Positions 11,800-24,600 of a stretch of 64,000 nt of DNA are shown here, in pieces (position 1 is the first letter of the stretch; every line of letters starts with the position of its first letter). The DNA is from Glossina fuscipes. Its lineage: Eukaryota; Arthropoda; Insecta; Diptera; Glossinidae. The notes beneath the pieces were generated by a model, which was not told where the DNA came from, searched no databases, and saw only the letters and a program-made list of their open reading frames with translations. The position numbers were made by a program, and so were the translations under genes. The DNA lies in the NCBI RefSeq assembly GCF_014805625.2, contig NW_024003855.1, forward strand, positions 433,004 to 497,003, given 5' to 3'.

Positions 11800-12340
11800 A
11801 AAGAATTTAGACTTGCTCAATTCTTGCTCCAATAATTTGTGTCTCCCTCAAACGAAATATAGTTTTGATTTCGAAATGAATTATTTTTTTGTGGACGTAA
11901 ATTTCTTTTAAAAATCTCAACGAACTCGTTATCAAATATGGGACTTCCAGTCTATCAGTTAGTTGCAAAATTGCATCACAATAAGCATCGAACTTTTTAG
12001 CGACCCATTGCTTTCTATTACGGATTAGCTCTCTTAAACCCAAATTATAACGTCGGTTCTGAAATTCAACTCTAAAATCGTGGTACAGGGTATGCCATTC
12101 AGCACCTTCAACCGTACGACGATATCCCCAATACCAAGTTAATATTTTCCTAAAAACAATGGGTGAAGATAACGGCATAAAACTTCATACTTCCCACGTA
12201 AACTTTGTATATGTAGGGCTGGGTCTTCATTTTCATTGCCACTAAACTTTAATATAACTTTAATACAACTAGACACTTGATAGTTTACCTGAAATCAAAT
12301 CATTATGTGGTCTAGGGGGTATAGGAAGCGATGAAGTAAG
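11800..12340 (-). pseudogene. Ty3/gypsy gag fragment (minus strand)
   Basis: Read on the minus strand, 12340-12180 encodes a gag N-terminal segment (ILKFSGNENEDPALHIQSLR), in a frame different from the next block. At 12178-11807 an open stretch of 123 codons contains WHTLYHDFRVEFQNRRYN, then RNRKQ, DAYCDAILQLTDRLEVP, and a terminal LRE motif. This is the capsid pattern of many insect gypsy gags ('W..L...FR..F....Y...LRE.IRNRKQG....F..Y..AIL.L.DRL'). A related but distinct gag is on the plus strand at 48.9-49.5 kb. The zinc knuckles that should follow toward 11500 are not recognisable. It is a fragment, since no pol is attached. Confidence 0.65.
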
Positions 12341-12929
12341 AAGTAAAAAATTATCAGAAGTTTATTGACGTGGAACAAAATTTATGCTCAAAGATATATA
12401 TATAATCCGATCTAAGAAGTTCGATAATGAGAGACTATATCTTTGATATTAATAAGTTATGCATGTATATGGATTTTAAGCTGTTCGTTTGACTAAGATC
12501 AAGCAACAAGATGTTAGCTTGAATTTCAATATTTGAAGTTGCAGTGATATATTCACGGACCGGGATGTTAGACTTCATTGATAACACGTTTCTTTTGAGT
12601 CAAGGAGCGGCAACTGTGTCAGATTTTTCGGTTTGCACTTTCAAGAAAGCTTGTTACAGGTTGGAAAGTCTGATTCAGACAAATATTAATACACTCTTCT
12701 TAAAATGTACGATTGTATGAAGTATCAGCTAATGTATCAACAATTTTCAATTTTTCTTCACATAAAATACATTGCGAAAAACTGCTGTCGATTAACTCTG
12801 ACTAATTAACACTGTCTCTTGAACCTGTTGCCATATTGGTTATTTGCAATTGCACACTGGAAGTAAGATTTATTCAGTAATCAATTAAATTTGGTGACTT
12901 GTAAATCAGATAATATCAAAGAGAAAAAA

Positions 12930-12962
12930 ATGTCGGTGTCACAACCGAAAAACACAAATAAG
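12930..12962 (+). CDS. Possible 11-codon first coding exon
   Basis: ATG at 12930 lies in an A-rich, fly-like initiation context (GAGAAAAAAATG) and opens the peptide MSVSQPKNTNK. It ends exactly at AAG|GTATAA, a plausible but weak splice donor. The codons are more balanced in GC than the flanks. No partner exon can be proved. A chance open stretch of this length is common, so it is recorded only as a candidate. Confidence 0.2.
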
Positions 12963-13019
12963 GTATAATATACGTATTGATGTATATGTAATGTAAAGAT
13001 GTTTATAATATTAAGTTGC

Positions 13020-13200
13020 TAAAGAATAGACATATATATATATATACATACATTTTACATAAGTATTAAACTCTACGTATACATTTTTATATTATGTATA
13101 TATTACGTGCATCATATATTACCTAATTATTTTATTGTATAAATGTATATATAAATATTAATGACGTAAGCATATCAAAACAAAAAAATAATATATTATT
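13020..13200. repeat. TA-rich simple sequence
   Basis: Includes a (TA)n run at about 13031-13047 and numerous imperfect TATA/ATAT tracts. No coding signal is present. Confidence 0.6.
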
Positions 13201-13389
13201 AATAAATTCAACAAAATACTTTATCCTTATATTTTTTTAAATTTGTCAAATCCAAAAGAAAAATCTTCATATATCCCTTGCAAGTTTCTTTCAACGGGTC
13301 TGAGTCCTCTGGTGATCTTGAAACCTCAAATCTTTTTGCTGAATATTTCCGATTAATTTTTCAGCGGCTAATTCCTATTCAACTGTCAA

Positions 13390-13880
13390 CTATCCGTGGG
13401 GAGATAAACTAGGCTTAAAGGGGAGCATAGATGGCCGAAACCCTCACCTCCCAGTGGTGATCCCCGGGCAACGGCTTCGGCCGGCTAAAAAGGGTTTAAG
13501 ATTTTGGGCTACTAACTCGGCGACGAGCTTCTGAGAGATGGTGGAGGGGTTGGCTGGAAGATGAACTCTTCACTCTATAGCTAGTTACAACCTAGGAACT
13601 TTCTGAATGGGTTTAAGTACGTTGAAGGTAGTAATCGAGTGCATGGTAGATCGCCCCTGTCATGTCAGTGCAATACCCGAGACCTATATATCTCGAAGAA
13701 AAGTAGTTCTTGGTGTTGGCTACCAGGATGTATGGAGAATCCGAATGCAAGTGCGGTTGTTTTTAACAACCGCTCAAAGTATTCCAAAGGCTTTGCAAAA
13801 CAAACTAGGGGCCACGGGGGTCAGGAGGCTCGCCTCACAAAGCCACGTATGCCTGCGGGTGTATGACGGATTTTGTTCAT
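13390..13880 (+). other. GC-rich block of unknown origin
   Basis: This block stands out by its G/C content and runs such as CCCGGGCAACGGCTTCGGCCGG (near 13465). It has an open frame of 91 codons at 13607-13882 and an overlapping one at 13639-13866, neither recognisable. It abuts the Jockey-type reverse transcriptase that starts near 13890 on the same strand. It could be 5' or upstream coding sequence of that element or of another LINE, but I see no decisive motif. It is not a recognisable rRNA segment. Confidence 0.35.
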
Positions 13881-13889
13881 AAAGTCGTT

Positions 13890-15157
13890 GGAATAAAAAT
13901 TTTTCTCAGGAGAGAGTTATTCCAATTCACAAATGTCCAAATAAACATCACGTTCAGAAGTATAGAGGCATCGCCAAATTGAGTGTCGTACCTAAATTGT
14001 TTGAGCGAATTGCTACTCAGCATTAAACTTTTACTATTAAATCTTATATTGCGCCATTCCAGCACGGCCTTCGGAAAGGAATATCTACTGTCACGATTCT
14101 TTCTTTTTTAGTGGTTCTCGCACGAATGTGTCACATACTGATTTTAGCAAAGCGTTTGAGTTAGTTTAACATAACTTATTGATCTTCAATCTCCAAGCGT
14201 CTGGCTTCTTGTTCTACTGCATTATTTATTATGCAGGGTTCTGCCCTTCAAGGCAGCCACTTAGGACACCTTTTGTTTAATTTATACATTAATGATCTCC
14301 TCTAGCTGCTTAAATCCGGGCAGATCTAAATGTGCTTTGACGATGTTTTCTTTCTTCTCCTTGGAAACGCCATCGTATCAGCTTCAAGCTGGTTTGAATA
14401 ACTTGGTTACATGGTGCTCGTTAAATTTGATGAAATTTAATCTAAAACAATGCAAGAATCTCTCTTTCTCAAGGGGGAAGTCATTCAATACTGAGTATTT
14501 GATTGATTCACACCAAATAGAAAGCGTTGATTCGTCAATAGAGTTAGAGGATTTGTTGGACCAAAGATTACGTTCTAATTTGCATATTGACCTCTCCTTA
14601 AGTAAAGCTTGATCATCGCTTTTTTTTTTATTAACAGATGGTTCAGAAAGCTTAAGAATCCATTACAAAGAGGCCGTACATGTGCTTAGTTATATCGATA
14701 CTTGAGTATGCGATGGTTGCGTGGTCTCCCCCCTAGGTGTTATGTGGATTTAATTGAATCAGTTCAAAAGCATTTTCTGCTACTTGCCCTTAAGAATTTG
14801 GGCTGAAACCCGTTTGTCTCTTTGCCTCAATATGAAAATAAGTTGCTTCTGTTATCCTTACAGTCACTTGAGAAACGTAGATTTATTCTTGGTATTTCCT
14901 TCTTAAGTCAGTTAATGAATGGCACTATGGACTTGCCCTCTTTACTTGGTGAGATAAGTTTTAATGTTTCTAGCCGCTTCTCTGGGTATTTTATGTTCAT
15001 TAAGCTGCGTCAACGTAAATATAATTATGAGGTGTTTAACCCATTCGGAATTGTTTGCAAAACCCTAAATGATATCTATGACGTAATCTCAATATCGGAT
15101 TCCTCAGTCATTCAAAAAACCGTGCTTAACACGGTGATTTGCCTATATCGTATTTAA
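13890..15157 (+). pseudogene. Jockey-clade LINE reverse transcriptase (3' half)
   Basis: This is a decayed ORF2 3' half of a Jockey-clade non-LTR retrotransposon. In order: PIHKCPNKH-V-KYRGI (13925-13965), the RT finger segment; PFQHGLRKGISTVT (14050-14095); QGSHLGHLLFNLYIND (14247-14295), the palm motif; and an active site altered from YADD to CFDD (Asp-Asp at 14339-14344). The thumb/connection reads WCSLNLMKFNLKQCKNLSFS (from 14419). The C-terminal region carries ILEYA-V-WSP and then, in a 111-codon open stretch from 14822, YENKLLLLSLQSLEKRR and LLGEISFNV. These are the standard 3' motifs of this clade. At least five frame changes and several stops make it non-functional. Endonuclease and gag are missing, and no poly(A) tail is evident after 15157. 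Confidence 0.8.
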
Positions 15158-15159
15158 AA

Positions 15160-17530
15160 TAACTTTTAATTTTAATATCTCATTATGATGCGAAAATTAA
15201 TTGGTGTTGATTACTATATCGGTTGCCAAGCTTTTCCATGATTTTAAATGTTTAAAATTTAATTGTGCAAAAATTGTTCATATGCAAATACATCCTTTTA
15301 AGCAAATAGAGTATCGATGGAATAGTTACGAGGCAAATTTTAAATATATACAACTAATTACCAGCTGAAATGGAAAAAACCATTACCAGTTTTAATTAGA
15401 TGAGACCAACGTTTTTGAAAAACCATCAAGCTCTATTGAAATGTGCTCTACGTTGGGCTCCACTTTTATCTAACAGCAATGTCCGTAAGACCTCAAGATC
15501 AGTTGTAACTTCCGCGAACAAAGTGCAGGGAGGGTGCTTTTGCCACGAGGGTTATAATAACGGCATGGCGTTATGCGACATCGCATGATTTTTCTGTTTT
15601 TTGTAAAATAATGGCTAGCCGTTTGGTATGTAAAAAAGAGGAGAGAGAGAAAAATAATGCGAAGAAATTCAGTAGTAGTTTTGTGGTGTTGATCGTTACA
15701 GATTGGTCGTGAAAAAGAACTGAACAAGGCTGTGTTAAAGAAATAAACGAAAATGTAATGTGCGCTTAAATTGATTTAAAATTATTCACAAAAAAAGAAC
15801 TAAGGAAAAGAAAAGAAAAGCTAAATTTCAATTTAACCATTTAAATAATTTTAAAATACGAATACAAACCTTGTGGACATTATTGCCCATAATTTATAGT
15901 CGATTATTATTACGTTTTTTATGTCGAACAATTTTCTCGTCATAATTAATACTTTATAACAGCAAGAAAGAAGAAAAAACAAATTATCATGTTTTTCGTG
16001 AAATACATATATGTGAGCGAACCAAGTTAAATGATTTTTTTATAAATGGCAAATGTTCTGTGTAAAGGAAAGCCTTGAGTCGCTTTTTGCTTTCTAAAAG
16101 AAAAGATTGATAAGTAAAAGAATATGTAAATTGTATTTTATTGGTACATTTATGCTACTTGAAGTTTTGTTATTGTGCATATAAAAAGAAAAAAAAAAAA
16201 AATGTATTTGGTTTGCAAGTTTTTTCTGACAAATTATTAATAATATTGTACGCACAAAGTGAGTTTCTGGATAACAAAAAAATTTGCAAACGCCAAACAC
16301 AAAAATACACTCCAAAAAAAAAAGAAGAAAAAATAAATAAATAAACAAGCGTCAATATTGTTAAAGGAGCACATGATTTACCAAACAAAACTTGGAAAGA
16401 AAATTAATCGAACATGAAACATTCTCCAATACGAAAAGGGGTAATGTTCGCATTTATTCCGTTTGTTAAATAAAACACAATACAAAAGAACTGCAGGCGA
16501 TAGATTTATGAAACGGAAGATTTTTATTAAATTAAAGAGTTTTTATAATTAAACTACAAGTGTAACTACGGATAAGAAATATAATTTAAGTTAAGATGAA
16601 ATTGTACATTACCTTAATTTGAAATAAAATCGATAGCTACGTGTACATACATATGGAAATGATGACTACAGAATACAAGATTTGCTTGACTACAGAATAC
16701 CAGAATCTGTACGTTTCAGGGTAGTATCATTAGCGCAGAGATACAAGAATGATAATATAAATGGTCCAACAACTGTCGAATAGTTTTGTTGTATTATAAT
16801 TATTATTAAATTCATCAGCTGTTATTGAAAAAGGAAAGGAACGTAATAGTAAGGACAAAAAAGAGAAAAATTTTTGGTACGAAGCGATAAATATAAAGAA
16901 CAGAATATTCTATACGCATGATAGATGTGGTTTTTTGGTTTTACTAACAACTCGTGAAAATAAAAAAAAAGTTGTGTGGGCATTTCTTGGTATGAAGTAT
17001 TGGCTGCTATAATAAATGTATGCCTCCATTAACAAAAAGGAAGATAAGCTACTTAACGCTGAGGCGTTACAACCGGCCAGAATTATAACAGCCTGCGATC
17101 CGTTCCGTGATACGATTGTTCTATTAAGGTTTTAGTCAGGTTTTTTTTCTTTTTTTTGAATGTGAAATAAAATGCCAACAGCAGTAGTCAGAAATAAAAA
17201 AAATTGGAATTACTTGGCTACAAAAATTGAAATTGAAATGAGTGGCTAAGAGGAATACGCCACCGCTGTAGTAAGAGTATGGAAAGGTGAGCGCATGAGT
17301 GAAGGTAGGGGGACTGAGGACGGCTACCGAAGGACCAAGACAGGATCAACGGACGACGGATAACAGACCCGGCAGACGGAGTTACACAGGACAACTCAGC
17401 CGATTGATTTCATTCTTTTCTTTTTGATTTTATACATATTTACTTTTTTTTAATGCGGTACAGCGGGCAAAAAGAAAGAAAAAAAAATATTTTCAAACTG
17501 CTCTATTGAGCAAGAGCTAAACCGCGTTAC
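15160..17530. other. Noncoding AT-rich stretch
   Basis: No convincing gene is visible. Open runs at 15400-15588, 15470-15727, and around 16094-16388 are low-complexity (the last is Phe-rich on one strand and Lys-rich on the other, from A tracts). A somewhat GC-richer patch at 17240-17400 contains no recognisable motif. Confidence 0.5.
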
Positions 17531-17539
17531 ACAGTCTAA

Positions 17540-17870
17540 ACATTGGGCATTATTATTTTTAGAGACACTTTGAAACGCGGAAGAGGATCGGAGGCTACAG
17601 AGTCAGTCCTAGTAGCTAGTTCGAGAGATATGGGGAGGTTTTACATTTTTGTTTCATGGACACTTCAAAGTCGGTTACACTTACATGAAATATACGAGTT
17701 CTGCAATTATAGGAATAACCGCGCGGAGAAAGCCTAACTACCGAACGAACAGATCGTAAGTCCAGGAGTAATTCTCTATCCTAACCTAGAGAGACCAAGA
17801 AGTTGGGACCGATGACCCCTCTACTCCATCTTCTTTTCATAAAAAAACCTAAAGCAAAATTTTATACTTT
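17540..17870 (+). repeat. Dispersed repeat, copy 1
   Basis: Aligns with 34270-34640. Shared blocks include TTTTTAGAG-CAC-TTT followed by GAGGCT-CAGAG, then a CTAGTTCG-GA block, a TCATGGACA/TCACGGGCA block, and CAGATCGTAA ahead of a pyrimidine-rich end. Both copies lie in the same orientation. The copy count and A/T-rich 3' end would suit a solo LTR or non-autonomous element; no coding capacity is seen. Confidence 0.45.
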
Positions 17871-18436
17871 ATATTTTTCTTCTTAATAACTTAAATTTCT
17901 GGTTCCTTGTGTTCCGTTATATAGCATCCGGACGGTTTCTTTTGAAGATCACTTACTGCTTTATGTTTCAATGCATCGTTTGACTTGATTTCCTAGACAT
18001 AGGCAGTTCGTAAATTATTTCTGCTCTTCTTTATATTACAGTTCTTAGTGTAACAAATAGTTTTGTAGGTTGTAGGGATAATCACTGAATGTACATTACG
18101 TATATGTACATAATTGTGGAATATTATTTTTTCTATATACATAGGTTTCATAGTTATCTTTTTTTTCTTGTATCAAATGTTCTGTTTTCAATCATTTAAT
18201 GTATTAATGTGTGGGATTTTTAACATACGTTAATTTAAGTTTCTTCTTTTTTTTTATTAACTCATCAAAATGTTTAAGCTGTTTTTAAATTTAATGTTTT
18301 CTTCTTACGCAGAGAAATTTTCGTTTAATTTGTTTAGAACTTATTTTTGGACAAACACTTGTAACCGTTTGACAATCACTTTTAACTCTTAGAGCCTTTT
18401 AGTATAACTCTTTTGTACATTAGAACATTCTCAAAC

Positions 18437-18502
18437 TGATAATTATGTAGATTGTGTTTTATAAATTTGTGATAATTATGTAGATTGTGTTTTATAAATT
18501 TG
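18437..18502. repeat. 33-bp tandem duplication
   Basis: Two consecutive copies of a 33-base unit starting TGATAATTATGTAGATTGTG, identical by eye. The identity implies recent duplication. Confidence 0.9.
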
Positions 18503-19800
18503 TGAATAATTTCAAAGGAATTATTTGTGCCGTTGGGGTTGTACAATTTAAACTCCAGAAAAATTAATATAAATTATAAATTAATTAAATAAAAAAAACA
18601 ATTTGCCACTGAAACTCCATCTTGTCTTTTTCTTTTTTTTTTTCTATCACTGCACCTTTTTGCTCAAAAAAATCCGACCAAGTGTTTGTTACGTCAGCTC
18701 AAACCTCCTCTTGTTCTCTTCCTTTTCCTCTAAAACCGCAACAAAAAACTTCAGAACGTCCATAATTTTTTTTCTCTTTTTTAACGAGCGAGGCTAACAA
18801 TCCCAGGGTTGTATCTCTAACAAATGTTGTAAGATAAATCCAAATGTTACAACATGGACTTTCTCGTCAATATCTAAACATTAAAGAGATCACAATTAGC
18901 TCCGGAAATGTAGAGAAGAATTTAGTGACTGCAATTTCCTCTAACTAATGCGCTACGTAAAATGAATAAAAGAATGCTAATTTCATAAATTGGCCATCAA
19001 ATAATAAATTTTATACAATAATTTTGAGTCTTTTTGGCAAACAAAAATAAAATATATATATAAAATAAAAAAAACAAAAATAAAATATATATATAATTAA
19101 ATAATATGTTGGTGTTTATGCTTTTAAGGACAGGTGAAATTAATTTATATTCACCTTGAATTGAAACTTGTAAAAAAAATAAAAGAAACTGAGCGGTAAA
19201 AAATAAATATCGTAATAGGAAATTGAAAGTGTACAGAACACATGGTTGAGCGGAATTTTCTGTAATATATTGTTACGGAAATCTCAATTGCAGTTTCATG
19301 CCAACTAGTTGATTTTTTCAGAAAATAAATTTCCGAGGGATGGAAAACATCAGTGCACATTCAAGGTGCAGCATGGAACTGGCGACCGACCGGAAAGATC
19401 AGAGGAAAACGCAGAAATTATGATGAACAGTAATGATAACTTGCTTATATAAGCAGAATATTTGAGTAGAATTAACCCAATCGAAAAGAAAGTTTAAGTT
19501 AAGAATGTTGTCAAAATAACCAAATTGTAAATAATGCTACCCGTAAAAAAAAAAAAAAGATTATAAATAGAGCCACGATCTAGTGATACAAACTTTATTA
19601 AGAAGAGCATTTCATAAACATAAATATTATATAAATTTAATCAAAAATTTCACTGTCGTCAAGTTCATAGAGGAGGAATAAACGGAAATTTAGGAATATA
19701 AGTTGTACTGTTATCAAATTGTTCTAAAGTAATCAATTGTCGAAAGAAAATTTTTAACTATTAACATTATTAACTATAAAACAAAAAATAAAAAAAAAAA

Positions 19801-19822
19801 AAATATATATATATATATATAT
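19801..19822. repeat. (AT)n microsatellite
   Basis: Pure AT dinucleotide run following a poly-A tract. Confidence 0.9.
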
Positions 19823-20959
19823 TTATTATATTTGGGGAAAGATGAAGGAACAATTAATTTAATATGATATATATATGCAAGTGCGTACAGAGCTTAGTGA
19901 TAGTCGTATTAGCAACAGGGTTTAGAAATTTAAGGGGCATAGAAGAGAGTAACATTGAAAGCCTAAGAAAATATAACAGCGATGATGAGGAAAAGTTCTG
20001 CAAATGCGGCTCTGAATGCTATCTGTTATGACGTTCGGTCATGTAATTTAGTCTTTTAATCTTGAAAATGTTTATATATTTATTTATTTTTTTTTTTATA
20101 AATCCAATAAGAAAGTGCCGTACATAATTTATGAACCAGTGGAGCGTCCGTGGGACTAACATCTGAAACCCGCCCATATCTCCGGAACTAGCTAGCCCGG
20201 AAATTACACGTGCATCCTTCTCTTAGAATCCCTAATCCTCTTTAAGTTGCACTTAAGTGTGAATATAATAAAGTTCGCGGTTCTGTATTTAGACAGACAG
20301 TGAGGTTTGTATAGGCATATTGCCTTATAATACAATTGTTCGTGTTCTTTTTGCTGTTTGCTAAAAGTTTTTAGTATTGCACTTAATTTAATGTTATCAC
20401 AAATTTTATAAAATCTTGTATTTATTCACATTTGTACTTCTTGTACCAGTCTAAACACATAAACGTTAAATTGTCCCACAACCAAATGACCTTCAAGGTA
20501 CACCATCCAAATGAAGGTAAGTTAACTACGTAATCATTGCCTATTGTTGCTATCAATTAGAAGTCGAACTGTCGCACAACTAAAGCTTTCGGCTTTATGG
20601 TGAATATGAAACTTGTTATGCTTTCCTTTTTTACTATCTCTTAAATTAAAACAAGCAAAAAACATTATAGCCGAACAGGACTGGCCAGTAAATAAGCTAA
20701 ACCACATAAAACAATCCTTCACTTATAATAATATATTAAATGTTGTACTTTGTGTCCATGTGAAGACATGCTTTCCATTGAGGCGTGACGTGAATAAGCC
20801 AAAATTAAACAAATTTAGTTTTCTTGTAAAATATCTATTATTCTTTACCCTTTACAAGTGCTTTGGAACCTAAACGCTAACTTTTCATAATTAGCTTTAA
20901 GTGGAGTACGATCAAAAAACTAGGGTCACATGGTATATTCAAATTTGTTAAGGATAATT

Positions 20960-21640
20960 CTTCTGCTAAATTACTATTACGGCCAAGTTTCCGCTATATA
21001 ATATTATTATGTAAGCAAGTCCGTCTGTCGGTCTGTTTAATGTCTGTCGTAAACGTTCTCCCGGCCATGAAAAGAAAGTTATTGGCTTAAAATTTAGCAG
21101 AAACATTGAAAGTTTCTGCAAGCAGATTGGCATTGCAAATGGGCCAAATAGGTCGTACGACACTCCCTCAGCATCACGGTGACTAGGAACATCTCTGTTT
21201 TTAAAAAAGGAATGAAAAATTGCGTTTTCGCTCATTACGTGTAAATTATAGCAAATAAATTTACAGAAATATCAATGCATATTCTATGGGCGATGCTGTA
21301 GCGTTTGTGCATAAAAATGGAAAAAATCGACCACGCCTATTCAATATTACAGTGTATTAAAATTTAATTCTTTTTTCAATATCTTCATAAGGCGTAGAAA
21401 CAAGCTTCAAAAGCCCCATAAGGTATATAAATTATTTGCCAGTTTCAAATTTGGAACGCACCTAAATATGTTCGTCTGTCCATATGTCTGTCAGCGCAGC
21501 TGTGTAGTATCTTTGGCAAACATTCTCCCGTTAATAGTAATAACTCTACTCTATTTGTGAAGAGCAGCGACAAATCTGACCAACAGAAATCCCCTACATA
21601 TATATATGCAGACGTTACAAAGTACAATATTATAAGAGAA
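20960..21640 (-). repeat. Arm 1 of long inverted repeat
   Basis: The reverse complement of this segment aligns with 32880-33440 over almost its whole length. Near-identical blocks include ATTAAATTTTAATACACT, GATCGATTTTTTCC-type sequence, TTTTTATGCACAAA, GCCCATAGAATATG, and TTTACGACAGACATTA. Within the arm two diverged subunits can be seen (about 20980-21210 and 21460-21620), each with an 'ACGGGAGAATGTTTAC..CAGA' core and a 'CAGACAGATGGAC' end. Fly genomes carry abundant short repeats with CAGACGGAC ends, so this is probably a dispersed family and not unique DNA. It is noncoding. Confidence 0.7.
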
Positions 21641-21659
21641 TTAGCGCAATCCTTGTTTT

Positions 21660-24600
21660 GTGTTAGGGTAAAACCCTAAGTTGCAGTATACCGTGTTATA
21701 GGAGAATTATCAATATTTATTAAAACAAGAACAGAAAACTGACGAAAAGAAAGTTTTCGGAACGACAATTTCATATCTATTATAAATCCGACACGAAGTA
21801 GATTTATTTAAATAAGCCCTTCACCGATTATAACAAATTACACGAAAAGCTGTTATTTTTATTTACTTTTTTATAAAAAGCGAAAATCTTTGATTACTGT
21901 CCAGTAAGTTTAATGAATGCCTAATAGACAAATAAGTTGGGATAAAATAATAAAAATAGTTCAAAGTGAAATCTTGCGCTTGATGCGAATTTTTTCATGT
22001 TTTAGTTTTTATTTGAATTTCATTTTTTTTCTGTAATTGAAAGGGAACAATTTTTTACTTAAATAATACCAATGGACTTCATACTATCTTGCATCATGCC
22101 CTATAATTGGCAGCTGTATCAACATCATAAACACGCGAAATCTTCCAAAGCACATTAAGAAGAAAATATTCATACAGGGGCAAAGTTTTTTGAATTGTTC
22201 ACATGAATTCTTAAAAGATTTAAACGATATTTTAGCGATGAAAATAAATCTGAAATAATTAAGCTCTGCATTTAAAAACTTTAAAAAAATTAAATGTTCT
22301 TTTTAGGTGTTTACAAGGAAATTGATTGCCAGATAGTTTCGTGGTATGTGCTGTTAAACCGCTCAATTTATCGGTATCGTATCCGGTAAAGAAAACGAGG
22401 AAATTACCAACGTTTTACAGTGGTCCTTAAGGTGCACAGAAAATATAACGATCAGCAACGAGAATCACTTCATGATGAATGAGTAGCGCATTAGTCCATG
22501 ATGTATCATAAACGTGATAAAAATTTGGACGAAATGGCGATGGCAAAATAAATGTCGGTGCTCTCTTACCAAACTAATTTTAGTTCGTAATAATTAATTG
22601 TGCTACATTAAAGCCTACAGTCGGTCCTCTTCTTATGTATTACAGTGATCACCGCTCGCTGTACTATATATTTACAGCCTTTTTACAGTTTCTCACGTTT
22701 TATGGACAATAATCTGATTCGACAGAAATCTGTGAGGACTGAGAAAATTAGTAGAGTTTAGCTTCGGGGATATAGAAACTTGTTTAGGAATCTTCCAACC
22801 AACAACAAATACTGCAAAATAATATTTATGTCCAGCGTGATATTTGCTCACTTTGTTGTTAAATTTCTAATAGTTTGTTTTAAAAATCAGAACGCCTTCC
22901 AAAGTTGACAAACGATACTGCAATATTAATAAACAAACATTTCATCATTTACGATCGGACCAATCGGATCCAACCAAATGCTCAAATTGTACTAAATCTT
23001 TCATAGGTCTACTTACTCAATTGAATGTTAGCCTAAAATAAGGTAGCATAACAAGCCTAGAGAAAAATTTAATCTAACCTCACCTTTGATTTAGTTTTAA
23101 TAATTTTTATTTTAAGTTATTCGCAATATGTTCATAGTTAGTATAAAACAGCTTTACTCATTACCGAATAAAAATTAATCGCTCTGAAGAGTAATATAAA
23201 AATCATAAAATTCTTAAGCAGGAAATTTTCATAAAATTGCATAAAATATTTTTGTATTTCGTCAATATTTGTTTAAAGTGCTTCTTTCGTAAAGATGTTT
23301 TCTCATTTGCGATTTGATGTCCTTCTAATCTTTAGTCTTCATACATATCCAAGTTAGTTTCATTCCGCAAATCGATATTTCGTAAGCTCAGTACTGCCGT
23401 TTACCATATGAACACTTCCCTTCAATCAAGCTGACCCATCTGTAGATTTGAATAAATCGAATGTTAATGTTGTACAAAAGCCGTGTAAGCACTTTTTCAA
23501 ACATCACTATTGAGTAGGTAGTTACGAAATAGCTTTCCAAGGATAAGCCAAGAATATTCTATACTTTATGCTCACACAAAAGCTGATTCTATCCTGATAT
23601 ATAAGCGTCAATCCTTGGATGTTAATATCTTTTCATGGAAGTGGAAGAATTCGAATGCTGAATACTTACCTTCCCAATCCATTGTGTCAGGATGAGAGAA
23701 CCCTAAATTTGGTCGACAAACGTCAAATATTTCCAGTAAATTACGGAAACCACCATTTTAAAATCTTAAAAGGCTTACTTTCAACATTATACAGTGACAT
23801 GCGGTATAAAAAAATGCGCTTTTACAATTTTTTTAGTTTATGATCCTCTTATTTCGTAACGATATCGAAGCTCCAGATTTTTATATTATCCCCAATGTTT
23901 CTATCACACTTTTTTAACGGCCTTGCTTCAATAATCCAGTTATCCATACAACACATAGATAAATAAAAAGATTAAGTAAAGGAAAGGATTTGCAAAATTC
24001 ATTTGTTTAATAACGTAGTCTTTTCCCAGTGTCCTAAAACCAATCAAATGGTTGCTTTGTCACAACGTCAAAAAGACGCTTCAGTTTCGGCAATAACTTT
24101 ATTATTTGGTCCAAATATATGAAGCTGGAACATTTGTCTAAGATTTGGAAACAAATGGTAACCGTTCGGGGTCAGATATTTAGACTATGAGGTAAGGGAA
24201 ATCAATTCGAGCTTCAATTTATGAGAAGTAGTAAATTCACTGTTTATATCTTTAGGACAATCGAGAATCATTTTTGTAATAACTTCCAATTTTTTTTACT
24301 CTACTCCAACCACATCAACCACAAACACATCTATTTAAAATTAGCGAACTATTCAAAATTGTTGTTTTCAAAGTAGAATAATTTGAAGTGAATGATATAT
24401 TCTACGATTATTTTCAGTCAAGATTATTGTTTTAAAAGTAGGAAAAGTAACGTAACTAGGATCTCTGTATGGCATCTTGGACAAATAATTTTTTTGCTAG
24501 AAGCGCAAGTTTTGACCGATGTGTGATTGCATAAGCGATAAGTGATTGCACTTACCTTTTAAAAATAATAATCTCCAAATGCAAGAACGATAGATTTAGT

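Larger units (their letters stand above)
17880..20950. other. Noncoding AT-rich stretch
   Basis: Nothing gene-like is seen on either strand. Contents noticed are a 33-bp tandem duplication (18437-18502), a poly-A run near 19545, and an (AT)n microsatellite at 19801-19822. Confidence 0.5.

Noticed and set aside
13390..13880. Considered as an rRNA fragment because of GC content
   Set aside because: No conserved rRNA core sequence that I recognise is present.
16094..16388. Phe-rich minus-strand open runs resembling membrane helices
   Set aside because: Produced by poly-A/AAG tracts; overlapping plus-strand run is Lys-rich for the same reason.
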